Shown here: one piece after another, positions 1 through 6,437 of the stretch
Layout: each line of letters opens with the position of its first letter
Numbering within the stretch: position 1 is the stretch's first letter
Assembly (NCBI GenBank): GCA_037147395.1
Contig: JBAWVG010000043.1
Coordinates: 1-12,227 of the forward strand
Source of the DNA: VFJL01 sp037147395
GTDB lineage: Bacteria > Pseudomonadota > Gammaproteobacteria > Burkholderiales > Nitrosomonadaceae
Length of the DNA stretch: 12,227 bases
Direction of reading: 5' to 3'
Position numbers and translations under genes: made by a program
Notes under the pieces: model-generated
The model's database searches: none
Told to the model about the DNA's origin: nothing
The model's input: only the letters and a program-made list of their open reading frames with translations

Positions 1-32
1 AGGGCGACTACTGACTGGACTACTTTATTCAT
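1..32 (-). CDS. N-terminal fragment of a minus-strand gene cut by the window edge
   Basis: A minus-strand ATG at 32-30 opens a frame reading MNKVVQSVVAL to the window edge. A clear Shine-Dalgarno GGAGG lies at 42-38, 5 nt before the ATG, which is the main reason to believe this start. A Lys followed by a run of hydrophobic residues could begin a signal peptide or a membrane anchor, but eleven residues cannot show this. The product is unknown. The gene lies downstream of the phosphotransferase on the same strand, but the 170-nt gap suggests it has its own promoter. Confidence 0.5.
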   Translation of the reverse strand, partial: MNKVVQSVVA

Positions 33-202
33 GTTTCCCTCCAAAAAATTAATAACTAAAAATACGTGTTTATTTTAACCAATGTGTCGTCTATCTTGAA
101 GCTATTGAAACACGATCATGCTATCAGCATTATGATAGAAGTATGTAGGGGAAACCCGATAAAAATTGATTTCTATCAAAGCTCAGCCTTTTAATTCTGT
201 GG
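33..202. other. AT-rich intergenic leader region
   Basis: This AT-rich gap lies between the phosphotransferase stop and the ATG of the truncated gene, both on minus. It holds two small hairpins: CTATCA/TGATAG (121-126 with 133-138, 6-nt loop) and GGG-GAAA-CCC (148-157). Neither is followed by a T-run on the minus strand, so I do not call a terminator. A promoter for the truncated gene probably lies here, but no minus-strand -35/-10 pair is convincing; TAAAAT with TTCAAG 17 bp upstream is only a weak match. Confidence 0.4.
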
Positions 203-1261
203 TTACTTCCAATCGAAACCGGAGTAGGTATCGTGATCCACGACTGCAGCAGCTGCCCGACGAATGAGTTCAAGATTGGTCCCCCGGTCCATCATTCCAC
301 CGACCGCAAGTGTTACCACCATAGCCTCGAGTGGATAGGCCAGATGGACTCGGTACCTCTGCATTAATGTCGTAGCGTCAGGGGCTGCGACCCCCTCCCT
401 TGTTAAGACCTGTTGATACCGTGTCAGAAGATCTAGCTCGTGCTCCCGCCTTGTTTCAGGAGTAAGTGCCGTGGCCAGGAAGTAAGCCACATCTCCCATC
501 CCCTCTCCAATACGCACCAGTTGCCAATCTAGAAAACCCGGTTGCGATCCTCGCCAGAAGAAGTTACCCGGATGGAGATCATGATGAACCAGTGTGAGTG
601 GGCCTGTCTCAAGGAACCTCATTGCCTGACGACGGTGTCCTGCATAACTCAATGCGGAGGGGTGCAGTTCCGCTGGAACCATACTCCCCGCAAGAGATAA
701 CCCCCGCCGCATCAATGGTACTGCCAAGGCCGACCCCAAACGGTCTTCTAAACGCCGCATGGAACCGGCCAGCCAATCATCGGCACTCTCGAGACCCACT
801 TTATCCCAAAAACGAGCATGTAGCCGGGCCAATCTTTCGACCACAGCAGTCGCCTGAGTTACCGTTAAAGCATCACAAGGAGAGCCTGCAGTGGCCCCGA
901 CTTCAGTCACATCAGCAAGGACTACCGTTGTCCCCTGCCCCCATGGTTGCTGCGTCGATAAGATTGTGGGACAGGTTACCGGGACAGAATTGACCAGTTC
1001 TTGATAAAACCGAGCCTCCGTCTGGAGTAGACGAGGCAGAGCGGTGATCATTCGAACCCGCCAAAGCTTTGAGGGGGCCTTTATGAACCAGCGACGAGGC
1101 AATGTCTCTGGACCATTATGATCGACAGTGATGCGTACCCGCGTAGTTGTCCCGACATCGACTGAGTTCATCTTGACCCCTGAAACTACCACTCCCTGGG
1201 CATGCTGATCCACAATTCGCTGGGCCCATGAGGCTGTCAGCCGGTCTTCTATTCCTGACAT
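203..1261 (-). CDS. APH/choline-kinase-fold phosphotransferase (ecdysteroid-kinase-like), substrate unknown
   Basis: This 352-residue protein has the protein-kinase-like fold of aminoglycoside and choline phosphotransferases. The N-lobe carries a candidate ATP-binding Lys in WFIKAP (K61), a candidate helix-C Glu (E82, TEARFY) and a hydrophobic hinge strand (VVLADV, 113-118). The C-lobe has the catalytic loop HHDLHPGN (D228, N233) and the metal-binding Asp in GFLDWQ (D245), followed by GEGMGDVAYFLA. All residues needed for phosphotransfer are present, so it is probably active and cytosolic. The HDLHPGN...DWQ pattern fits the choline/ecdysteroid kinase-like group better than classical resistance enzymes, but the substrate cannot be read from sequence. 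It stands alone: 220 bp separate it from the next minus-strand gene. No strong Shine-Dalgarno precedes the ATG; AAGA is the best match. An antibiotic-resistance role is possible but unsupported. Confidence 0.85.
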   Translation of the reverse strand: MSGIEDRLTASWAQRIVDQHAQGVVVSGVKMNSVDVGTTTRVRITVDHNGPETLPRRWFIKAPSKLWRVRMITALPRLLQTEARFYQELVNSVPVTCPTILSTQQPWGQGTTVVLADVTEVGATAGSPCDALTVTQATAVVERLARLHARFWDKVGLESADDWLAGSMRRLEDRLGSALAVPLMRRGLSLAGSMVPAELHPSALSYAGHRRQAMRFLETGPLTLVHHDLHPGNFFWRGSQPGFLDWQLVRIGEGMGDVAYFLATALTPETRREHELDLLTRYQQVLTREGVAAPDATTLMQRYRVHLAYPLEAMVVTLAVGGMMDRGTNLELIRRAAAAVVDHDTYSGFDWK

Positions 1262-1414
1262 TTTCTTGGTCTTAAAGGAACTCAGTAGTGAGGCTTGAAC
1301 GTAAGGATTATTCTATGCGGCGTATTTCGGTTAAAGATTCGACTGTTTATGTAACAAACTTGAGGGGGCAATCCCGTTTTATAGGCCTCTATGCCAAGTA
1401 TCCATGAGTTAGAT

Positions 1415-1440
1415 GAGGTCAAAACACTCACCCTGACCTC
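1415..1440. repeat. Inverted repeat GAGGTCA/TGACCTC with 12-nt spacer
   Basis: A perfect 7-bp inverted repeat (1415-1421 with 1434-1440) lies about 40 bp beyond the stop of the minus-strand membrane-protein gene. It could fold into a hairpin in that transcript, but no U-run follows it, so it is at best a weak or Rho-assisted end. It could also be an operator for the downstream phosphotransferase gene. The role is uncertain. Confidence 0.3.
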
Positions 1441-1481
1441 TCACTGCACGCAAATACCTAATCAGAAACCCTTTAATTCAA

Positions 1482-1982
1482 TTAGGGGTGGCTCATACCG
1501 GGCATATGTTCGATATCCCCTTTTTCCATGAACATATTAGGATCTGCCATTCCGAATATCATCGCGATATGCGCAACCACTAGAAAAACACCCACGAAGA
1601 TTGCATGGAGCTTGTTACGCTCACGTTGTGAAGCAGAAGCATAGAGGAGATTCATATCTAGTAGCGCAATACCGAAGAGTGGGACGAGGCCCAGTAAATA
1701 AAAACCAACGGCAATCACGTCCGCAATGCCACGCCATCCATTGGAAGTCGTCAGCGGAATAACGGCGGTAAGAAGAAGGTTTATAAAGATGCCTAGGAAG
1801 TACCACCCGACAATAATTCCAGACACCTTGCTGAGCGTCTTTACTGTACCGGTATCTTTTCCGGTAAAGAGAAGATACAGCTCGGAAATGGCAATCGTTT
1901 CTGCAAGTATTACCGGGATCGCCATGTAGATGATCAGATTCCATGGCTGATTCGTCATGAGGAGTTCCATATAATGCGTCAT
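1482..1982 (-). CDS. Small four-helix inner-membrane protein, DUF6803-like
   Basis: This 166-residue protein has four predicted membrane helices at about 15-39, 52-74, 86-110 and 124-145. The start NQPWNLIIYMAIPV and the last helix VVAHIAMIFGMADP match what I recall of the DUF6803 family, whose members are sometimes labelled permease. That assignment is from memory and was not searched. The molecular role is unknown. Conserved-looking polar or metal-capable residues lie in the membrane: E29 and E34 in helix 1, H138 and M141 in helix 4. The short tail (HMPGMSHP) is rich in Met and His, which suggests but does not show metal binding. The first ATG was chosen because relatives begin with a similar Met-His-Tyr-Met segment; M5 and M9 are alternatives, and the Shine-Dalgarno is weak. 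It is divergent from the SDR gene, 259 bp away. Confidence 0.7.
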   Translation of the reverse strand: MTHYMELLMTNQPWNLIIYMAIPVILAETIAISELYLLFTGKDTGTVKTLSKVSGIIVGWYFLGIFINLLLTAVIPLTTSNGWRGIADVIAVGFYLLGLVPLFGIALLDMNLLYASASQRERNKLHAIFVGVFLVVAHIAMIFGMADPNMFMEKGDIEHMPGMSHP

Positions 1983-2241
1983 GTGCTTATCCCGATAAGA
2001 GTCTCAAAAATAGTGCGTTCAGAAAATACTAACGCGTGCAGTGTACTGGATCGATCTCAAAAATCAATTCCTAACCAGAGTTTATGGAATCTCTGCAGAA
2101 CAAATAGGACTCAACCAGGAGACAAGAACCATCAATTCTGTCAACCTATCTGCAGGCACATATTCTGACAGAAGACATCTCCCATTAAACCAAAACAAAC
2201 CCCAACAATCATCCTAAATCTCAAGACACCAAACCATCAAG
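1983..2241. promoter_or_regulatory. Divergent intergenic region with G-free leader before the SDR gene
   Basis: This 259-bp region lies between the minus-strand membrane protein and the plus-strand SDR. It contains an 8-bp inverted repeat TTCTGTCA/TGACAGAA (2136-2143 with 2166-2173, 22-bp spacer). It also holds a stretch, 2175-2224, with no G at all on the plus strand; only two Gs occur between 2175 and the SDR ATG. No Shine-Dalgarno precedes that ATG. I see no convincing sigma-70 -35/-10 pair and no other gene. Confidence 0.45.
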
Positions 2242-2940
2242 ATGCCAAATCTTCTTATTACCGGCGCCAACCGCGGCATCGGTCTGGAGTTTGTTAGACA
2301 ATATATCGAATTAGGCTGGCGCGTGTTCGCTTGTTGTCGCAACCCGGATCAGGCCACACTACTAAAACAGTTAGCATCAATGCACGCTAACTCACTCAGC
2401 CTGCATGAACTAGATGTCTCTGACTTTGAGCAGATTGACAGATTGAGCACAAAACTTGCCAATCAAAATATCGATTTGCTGCTGAATAATGCTGCGGTCT
2501 TCCTAGATACTCATGCCAATAACCTTGGCAGAACTGACTATGAGGCATGGATGTATTGTCTGCGCGTGAACAGCATGGCACCACTTAAAATGACAGAAGC
2601 ATTCGTCAATCAAGTCAGACGTGGCACGCAAAAAAAGATCATCAACATCACCAGCAAGATGGGTAGCATTGCTGACAATAGCAGTGGTGGCTACTATCTC
2701 TACCGATCCAGCAAGACTGCTCTGAATATGGTGACACGAAACCTTTCAATCGATTTAACACCTCACGGAATCATGACCGCTACGCTACACCCAGGCTGGG
2801 TACAGACAGATATGGGTGGCCCGGATGCCCTGATTACAGCAGAGTCGAGTGTGGCCGGTATGCGGCGCGTGATCGCACAATTAACACCTGCCGATAGCGG
2901 AAAATTCTACGCGTACAATGGCAAGGAAATCGCTTGGTGA
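2242..2940 (+). CDS. Short-chain dehydrogenase/reductase, C-factor-like
   Basis: This is a 232-residue classical SDR oxidoreductase with a Rossmann fold and NAD(P)-dependent activity in the cytosol. Motifs run in order: cofactor loop TGANRGIG (7-14), adenine-site Asp in ELDVSD (D58), NNAA (82-85), catalytic Ser in ITSKMGS (S138), the YxxxK pair Y154/K158, and HPGWVQTD (183-190). The full catalytic set is present. The NITSKMGSI and HPGWVQTDMGG segments resemble the C-factor/CsgA-like branch, but the substrate cannot be inferred. The basic R11 after the cofactor-loop Asn and the cysteines C31 and C32 after strand 2 do not settle NAD versus NADP. The ATG has no Shine-Dalgarno and sits behind a G-free leader. 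The gene stands alone, with about 260 bp on each side. Confidence 0.88.
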   Translation: MPNLLITGANRGIGLEFVRQYIELGWRVFACCRNPDQATLLKQLASMHANSLSLHELDVSDFEQIDRLSTKLANQNIDLLLNNAAVFLDTHANNLGRTDYEAWMYCLRVNSMAPLKMTEAFVNQVRRGTQKKIINITSKMGSIADNSSGGYYLYRSSKTALNMVTRNLSIDLTPHGIMTATLHPGWVQTDMGGPDALITAESSVAGMRRVIAQLTPADSGKFYAYNGKEIAW

Positions 2941-3203
2941 AGCTCGGTGTGCAGATATACGAAAATCAAACGCAAGAATCACAATATCCATAACGCAGGT
3001 TAAAACGTCAGACGGTAGCCTGCCTTTTACTCTATTTAGCACCAGACACCCTCAAATTCAATTCGTCTCTACGTGTCCCCTCACAAAACTGTCAATTGAG
3101 TTACAAAAAATACGTCCACTCCACCTCCTGCGACGGCCAGCAACATTCTTCTGAATTCACACCGAATTAAAGTTGATACGCCACTAGGAACCCCCGCAGG
3201 GCT
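2941..3203. other. Intergenic gap between convergent SDR and cysG genes
   Basis: This 263-bp gap separates the 3' ends of the plus-strand SDR and the minus-strand cysG. I see no gene, RNA or clear terminator. A weak GC-rich foldback (GGTAGCCTGCC) followed by TTTTA lies near 3014-3029, and CCC-TGCG-GGG lies just past the cysG stop. Neither has enough stem to call. Confidence 0.4.
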
Positions 3204-4625
3204 CTAGCTATTTGCTGCAGATGCATCCGCATACAGGTCACTCCCCGGCTCGAACCAGGCAAGCTTCTGATGGAGCTTCACCACCTCACCGACGATGATG
3301 AGAGTGGGGGGGGTTAGGCCCGCATGAGCGGTTAAATCTGGAAGTGTCTCTAACGATCCGACCAGTACCCTCTGATGGTGGGTCGTACCCTGCTGCACAA
3401 TGGCGGCAGGCATCGTGGCCGGCAACCCATGCGCAATCAATTGCTGACACAGAACCGGCAATCCCAAGAGCCCCATGTAAATCACGATGGTCTGATACGG
3501 CCGCGCCAGTGCCTGCCAATCCAGATCCACGCTCCCATCCTTGAGGTGTCCTGTGACAAAGACACAGGATTGGGCATAGTCGCGGTGAGTGAGCGGAATG
3601 CCTGCATAGGATGACACCCCAGAGGCCGCCGTGATGCCGGGGACCACCTGGAAAGGAATGCCGTGACTGGATAATGTCTCAATCTCCTCGCCACCACGGC
3701 CAAAGATAAAAGGGTCACCCCCCTTTAGTCTTAGCACGCGCTTACCTTCCTTTGCCAACCGCACCAGTAAATCATTAATAGACTCCTGCGGCATGACATG
3801 ATTACTGCGCTCCTTTCCTGCATAAATGCGGAGTGCATCACGGCGCACCATATCAAGTATCTCAACCGAGACCAGTCGGTCATAAACCACCACATCTGCC
3901 TGTTGCATCAGACGCATTGCACGAAAGGTCAATAAGTCTGGATTCCCGGGTCCAGCACCCACCAGGTAGACTTCCCCTTGTGGCGCTTCATCAGAATCAA
4001 TTTTCAGCGCGTTCTCAAGATAATCCTGTGCCGCCTGATCCTTCCCCGCAAGAACCATTTCTGCAAAAGGTCCTTGCAATTCTCTCTCCCAGAATATTCG
4101 CCTCTTCTCCGGATGAGAGAAATGTAGCTTCACCCGATCGCGTAAATTGCCTGCATAGATCGCTAGACGTCCATATGCTTCCGGGATCATGGTCTCGAGT
4201 CGTGCTCGCAAGAGTCTCGCCAGGACAGGAGATTTTCCACTGCTCGAGACCGCGATCAATATTGGAGACCGGTCAACGATGGATGGCATGATGAAGGAGC
4301 ACAGGTCTGGGTTGTCCACCACATTAACTGGAATACGCAGGCTATGAGCAACTTTTGAAACCTGTTGATTAACCGATCGATCATCGGTCGCGACGATCAC
4401 TAGAACCGCATCATCAAGGTGATTGGCACGAAATGTTTCAGCAAGATGAGTGATGGCCCCCTGTTTCTTCTGTTCACTGAGCTCATCACCAAGCTCTGGG
4501 GAGACCACCAGCACACGGGCACCGGCTCTCATCAGCATAGCGGTTTTACGTGCAGCCACCTCCCCACCACCCACTATCAGGCAGCACCGGTCTTTTACAT
4601 TGATAAAAATTGGCAGAAAGTCCAT
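3204..4625 (-). CDS. cysG: Siroheme synthase (trifunctional CysG)
   Basis: This 473-residue enzyme makes siroheme, the cofactor of sulfite and nitrite reductases, from uroporphyrinogen III. The N-terminal half (about 1-205) is the precorrin-2 dehydrogenase/sirohydrochlorin ferrochelatase: NAD-loop GGGEVAARKT (19-28), D104 in NVVDNPDLC, and SSSGKSPVLARLLR with S128. These match the active-site Asp and the phosphoserine of Salmonella CysG. The C-terminal half (about 216-460) is the SAM-dependent uroporphyrinogen III methyltransferase: VYLVGAGPGNPDLLTFRA (219-236), VVYDRLVS with D249, K271 in YAGKERS, RLKGGDPFIFGRGGEE (299-314) and the VVPGITAASG loop (327-336). Both halves look intact, and the length is close to the 457 residues of E. 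coli. The start leads directly into MDFLPIFINVKDR, the usual beginning; the Shine-Dalgarno is weak. No cysteine-assimilation or nitrite-reduction genes are adjacent. Confidence 0.97.
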   Translation of the reverse strand: MDFLPIFINVKDRCCLIVGGGEVAARKTAMLMRAGARVLVVSPELGDELSEQKKQGAITHLAETFRANHLDDAVLVIVATDDRSVNQQVSKVAHSLRIPVNVVDNPDLCSFIMPSIVDRSPILIAVSSSGKSPVLARLLRARLETMIPEAYGRLAIYAGNLRDRVKLHFSHPEKRRIFWERELQGPFAEMVLAGKDQAAQDYLENALKIDSDEAPQGEVYLVGAGPGNPDLLTFRAMRLMQQADVVVYDRLVSVEILDMVRRDALRIYAGKERSNHVMPQESINDLLVRLAKEGKRVLRLKGGDPFIFGRGGEEIETLSSHGIPFQVVPGITAASGVSSYAGIPLTHRDYAQSCVFVTGHLKDGSVDLDWQALARPYQTIVIYMGLLGLPVLCQQLIAHGLPATMPAAIVQQGTTHHQRVLVGSLETLPDLTAHAGLTPPTLIIVGEVVKLHQKLAWFEPGSDLYADASAANS

Positions 4626-4745
4626 CGGTCTTGTTTGAGTCGTAGCAGAAAAAATCCCCTCTCTTTTTCTATACGGAGATCTGTTAGGAGAAACCGATCA
4701 GGCGGCTACGAGGGGTGCAATTGATCCATGATGGGATGGTAAAGT

Positions 4746-4883
4746 ATGCTGCGGTCAGTCGCAATGATGCTGCATCAGGAACTCACCGGATTCCTCGGGA
4801 GTGGTAAGACTACGCTACTTAACAACCTACCAAACCGAGATTTTCCAATAGCAATTGAATTCTATTGGAAAATCTCGGTTTAA
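4746..4883 (+). pseudogene. Truncated CobW/COG0523 GTPase relic (P-loop fragment)
   Basis: A 45-codon plus-strand frame contains ELTGFLGSGKTTLLNNL (4779-4829), the characteristic N-terminal P-loop of CobW/COG0523 (G3E) GTPases, which act as metallochaperones or cobalamin-related metal inserters. Full proteins run to roughly 300-400 residues; here the frame ends at TAA 4881-4883. None of the later landmarks (ENE/NEFG segment, CxCC metal motif, NKxD) is seen in any frame before the next gene. The last codons lie inside a 50-bp palindrome at 4832-4881, so the break falls at the palindrome edge. Upstream residues MLRSVAMMLHQ do not look like a CobW start, so the true N-terminus may also be damaged. 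A small real P-loop peptide is unlikely. It is probably a deletion or insertion remnant. Confidence 0.6.
4832..4881. repeat. Near-perfect 50-bp palindrome (20-bp inverted repeat, 10-nt centre)
   Basis: The arm AAACCGAGATTTTCCAATAG (4832-4851) is repeated exactly in reverse complement at 4862-4881. The 10-nt centre CAATTGAATT is itself almost self-complementary (AATT-G-AATT with one unpaired C), so nearly all 50 bp are palindromic. It lies between the convergent ends of the cobW relic and the ABM gene, which fits a bidirectional transcription stop. However, no T-run follows on either strand beyond the closing GGTTT/AAACC. It could instead be a tiny palindromic mobile or REP-like element, or the junction of two inverted IS ends. 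No flanking target duplication is evident. Confidence 0.75.
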
Positions 4884-4910
4884 AGCAAAGGTCGAGTGTA
4901 ATTACGATTT

Positions 4911-5213
4911 TCAGTGCGGCAGTTTGGCAGCGAGCACTTCTACCTGTTCGATCTGCGGCGGTTGAGAGAGTAATTCGGCAGCATTAGCCATCAGCGCGGC
5001 TGCAATTGGGCCAGCCAAATGTGCCGAGCGTCCAGCTTCATCAGCAAAGGCATCGAAGATACCAAATGTTGATGGCCCTATCCGTAGTGCGAACCAGACC
5101 GGCGTGGTAGTTTCCTGATTCGCCAAGGCGAGGGCGCCTTCAAGAAAGCTGGCGACAACAGCTTCTTTCCCTAGCTTGGCTTCTAAACGTACCAACAGAG
5201 CAAATTTTACCAT
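4911..5213 (-). CDS. Antibiotic biosynthesis monooxygenase (ABM) domain protein
   Basis: This 100-residue single-domain protein of the ABM/YgiN-like superfamily adopts a ferredoxin-like fold that usually forms dimers with a beta-barrel. Visible landmarks are the first strand VKFALLVRLEAKLGKEA (2-18), the helix VASFLEGALALANQE, the WFALRIGPSTFGIFDAFADEAGRSAHLAGPIAAAL core (40-74) and a last strand IEQVEVLAAKLP. Family members include quinol and polyketide oxygenases that need no cofactor, but many only bind small ligands; no substrate can be inferred. The start is well supported: AAAGGA lies about 9 nt before the ATG. It is transcribed divergently from a GlxA-type regulator, which makes it the obvious candidate target of that regulator. 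Confidence 0.82.
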   Translation of the reverse strand: MVKFALLVRLEAKLGKEAVVASFLEGALALANQETTTPVWFALRIGPSTFGIFDAFADEAGRSAHLAGPIAAALMANAAELLSQPPQIEQVEVLAAKLPH

Positions 5214-5275
5214 GGTGATTTATCCTTTCTTAAATTGAACTACGAGAGGCAGACTTTAATGAAGATATCTATTTA

Positions 5276-5287
5276 TGCCAAGTGGCA
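5276..5287. promoter_or_regulatory. Candidate operator TGCCA-AG-TGGCA in the divergent promoter region
   Basis: A perfect 5-bp inverted repeat with a 2-bp centre lies between the ABM and glxA-like genes, which start 103 bp apart on opposite strands. On the minus strand it fills the spacer between TTGTCA (complement of 5292-5297) and TAAATA (complement of 5270-5275), a weak promoter candidate for the ABM gene. Its position suits an operator controlling both genes. Binding by the GlxA-like protein is inference; AraC-family proteins more often use direct repeats. Confidence 0.4.
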
Positions 5288-5303
5288 AAATTGACAATTA
5301 CAG

Positions 5304-5309
5304 TATAAT
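5304..5309 (+). promoter_or_regulatory. Consensus -10 box for the glxA-like gene
   Basis: TATAAT at 5304-5309 is a perfect -10 hexamer, and transcription would begin near 5316-5317, exactly at the preferred ATG (5317). That predicts a leaderless mRNA and would explain the missing Shine-Dalgarno. No good -35 lies 16-18 bp upstream, which fits a promoter needing an activator. The nearby TTGACA (5291-5296) is only 7 bp away and cannot pair with it. Confidence 0.4.
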
Positions 5310-5316
5310 TCCTGCC

Positions 5317-6279
5317 ATGCGTATCTATATCCTCGCGCTCGATGAAGTTTTTGACACCGGTTTGTCCACCATTCTTGACACCTTCAGTATCGCAAACGAT
5401 CTGGCGAAATCTGCCGGAACGCCTTCGGTTCATTTCGAGGTAACTATCGTTGGTGTCCGCCGCCGGGTGCATACCAGCCAGGGCCTGTCGGTGCCGGTAG
5501 TATCGGCGGCACAGCTTGCTCGCCCGGACATTGTGCTAATTCCTGCTCTTGGAGCAAAAATGCCGGAGACATTGCAGGTGGCACTTGAACGGCGTGACGT
5601 GGTGGATGCCGTGGAACTACTGCGGCACTGGGCCGATGGTGGCGCCCTGGTAAGTGCCGCCTGCACCGGAACCTTTGTCCTTGCTAACACTTCGTTGCTC
5701 GACGGACAGAACGCCACTACCTCATGGTGGCTGGCCCCATTGTTCCGAGAGCGTTACCCCCGCGTTATACTGGAAGAATCTCGCATGGTCGTGGGCTCAT
5801 CCAATTTCATTACTGCGGGGGCAGCACTGGCGCATATTGATCTGGCGCTATGGTTGGTAAGGCGCAGCAGCCCGGCACTGGCAGCAATGACGGCGCGTTA
5901 TCTTGTGATTGACCCACGCCCATCACAGGCGATCTTCATGATCCCTGACCATCTCATACATACGGACCCGCTGGTCGAGCGATTCGAACAGTGGGCACGG
6001 TACCGGCTAACAGATGGCTTCTCGCTTAACGCAGCAGCCAACGCAACTGGTACCAGTGAGCGAACCCTCGCACGTCGCCTGAAGACCGTACTGGGCAAGA
6101 CCCCGCTTTCCTATTTCCAGGATCTTCGTGTCGAGCGCGCAGTACATTTACTGCAAACAAGCAGTGACAGTATTGATCTGATTGCCGCTCAGGTTGGCTA
6201 TGCAAATGGGGCAACGTTGCGTACTCTACTACGCCGCAGGGTTGGCCGTTCTGCGAGTGAATTGCGTGCGGGTGTTTGA
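5317..6279 (+). CDS. GlxA-family AraC-type transcriptional regulator with DJ-1/PfpI-like sensor domain
   Basis: This protein of about 320 residues has two parts. Residues 1 to about 180 form a DJ-1/PfpI (class I glutamine-amidotransferase-like) domain: MRIYILALDEVFDTGLSTILDTF start, DIVLIPALGAK, and the nucleophile-elbow region SAACTGTFVLANTSLLDGQNATT with C116, then TSWWLAPLF. Residues about 221-316 form an AraC/XylS DNA-binding domain with two helix-turn-helix units: SLNAAANATGTSERTLARRLKTVLGKTPLSYFQDLRVERA, then DSIDLIAAQVGYANGATLRTLLRRRVGRSASELR. It probably senses a small molecule and controls the divergent ABM gene; that link is inferred from position. I prefer the ATG at 5317 because family members begin MRI.ILALDGVFDTG. 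An in-frame ATG at 5275 would add 14 atypical residues and would start inside the candidate operator. Neither start has a good Shine-Dalgarno. Confidence 0.88.
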   Translation: MRIYILALDEVFDTGLSTILDTFSIANDLAKSAGTPSVHFEVTIVGVRRRVHTSQGLSVPVVSAAQLARPDIVLIPALGAKMPETLQVALERRDVVDAVELLRHWADGGALVSAACTGTFVLANTSLLDGQNATTSWWLAPLFRERYPRVILEESRMVVGSSNFITAGAALAHIDLALWLVRRSSPALAAMTARYLVIDPRPSQAIFMIPDHLIHTDPLVERFEQWARYRLTDGFSLNAAANATGTSERTLARRLKTVLGKTPLSYFQDLRVERAVHLLQTSSDSIDLIAAQVGYANGATLRTLLRRRVGRSASELRAGV

Positions 6280-6437
6280 CAGGAGAAGGCCCGTGCGGAA
6301 CAGATCACATCCTTGACCGAGCGAATGAAAGAGTCGATCCAAAAATCTTTCTAGACATGACCACCCACCATGCTCAAGGATTAGGGGTTTGTGCACTCCC
6401 TGGCGTTGATGGCCCCGATTTCCTTCACACGGTTCAT
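6280..6437. other. Gap after the glxA-like gene
   Basis: No gene, RNA or terminator is evident here. Frames open across it on both strands continue into neighbouring genes out of phase and show no family motif. Confidence 0.4.

Noticed and set aside
148..157. GGG-GAAA-CCC tetraloop hairpin, considered as part of a riboswitch or terminator
   Set aside because: The stem is only 3 bp, no surrounding conserved riboswitch elements are recognisable, and the adjoining genes run on the other strand with no T-run after it.
1415..1440. GAGGTCA/TGACCTC hairpin as an intrinsic terminator of the membrane-protein gene
   Set aside because: The 12-nt loop, 7-bp stem and lack of a following U-run make an intrinsic terminator unlikely; it is kept only as a repeat.
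1974..2168. A 64-codon plus-strand frame in the divergent region before the SDR gene
   Set aside because: It has no Shine-Dalgarno or recognisable domain and looks like chance open reading.
2918..3154. A 78-codon plus-strand frame running from the SDR end into the gap
   Set aside because: No motif, no Shine-Dalgarno, and composition typical of random read-through of an intergenic gap.
3204..4625. Several open frames of 60-150 codons on the plus strand and in other minus frames inside cysG
   Set aside because: They are out-of-phase shadows of a strongly conserved gene and show no family motif.
5291..5309. TTGACA followed by TATAAT, looking like a consensus promoter
   Set aside because: The two boxes are only 7 bp apart, far short of the 16-18 bp that sigma-70 RNA polymerase needs, so they cannot act as a pair.
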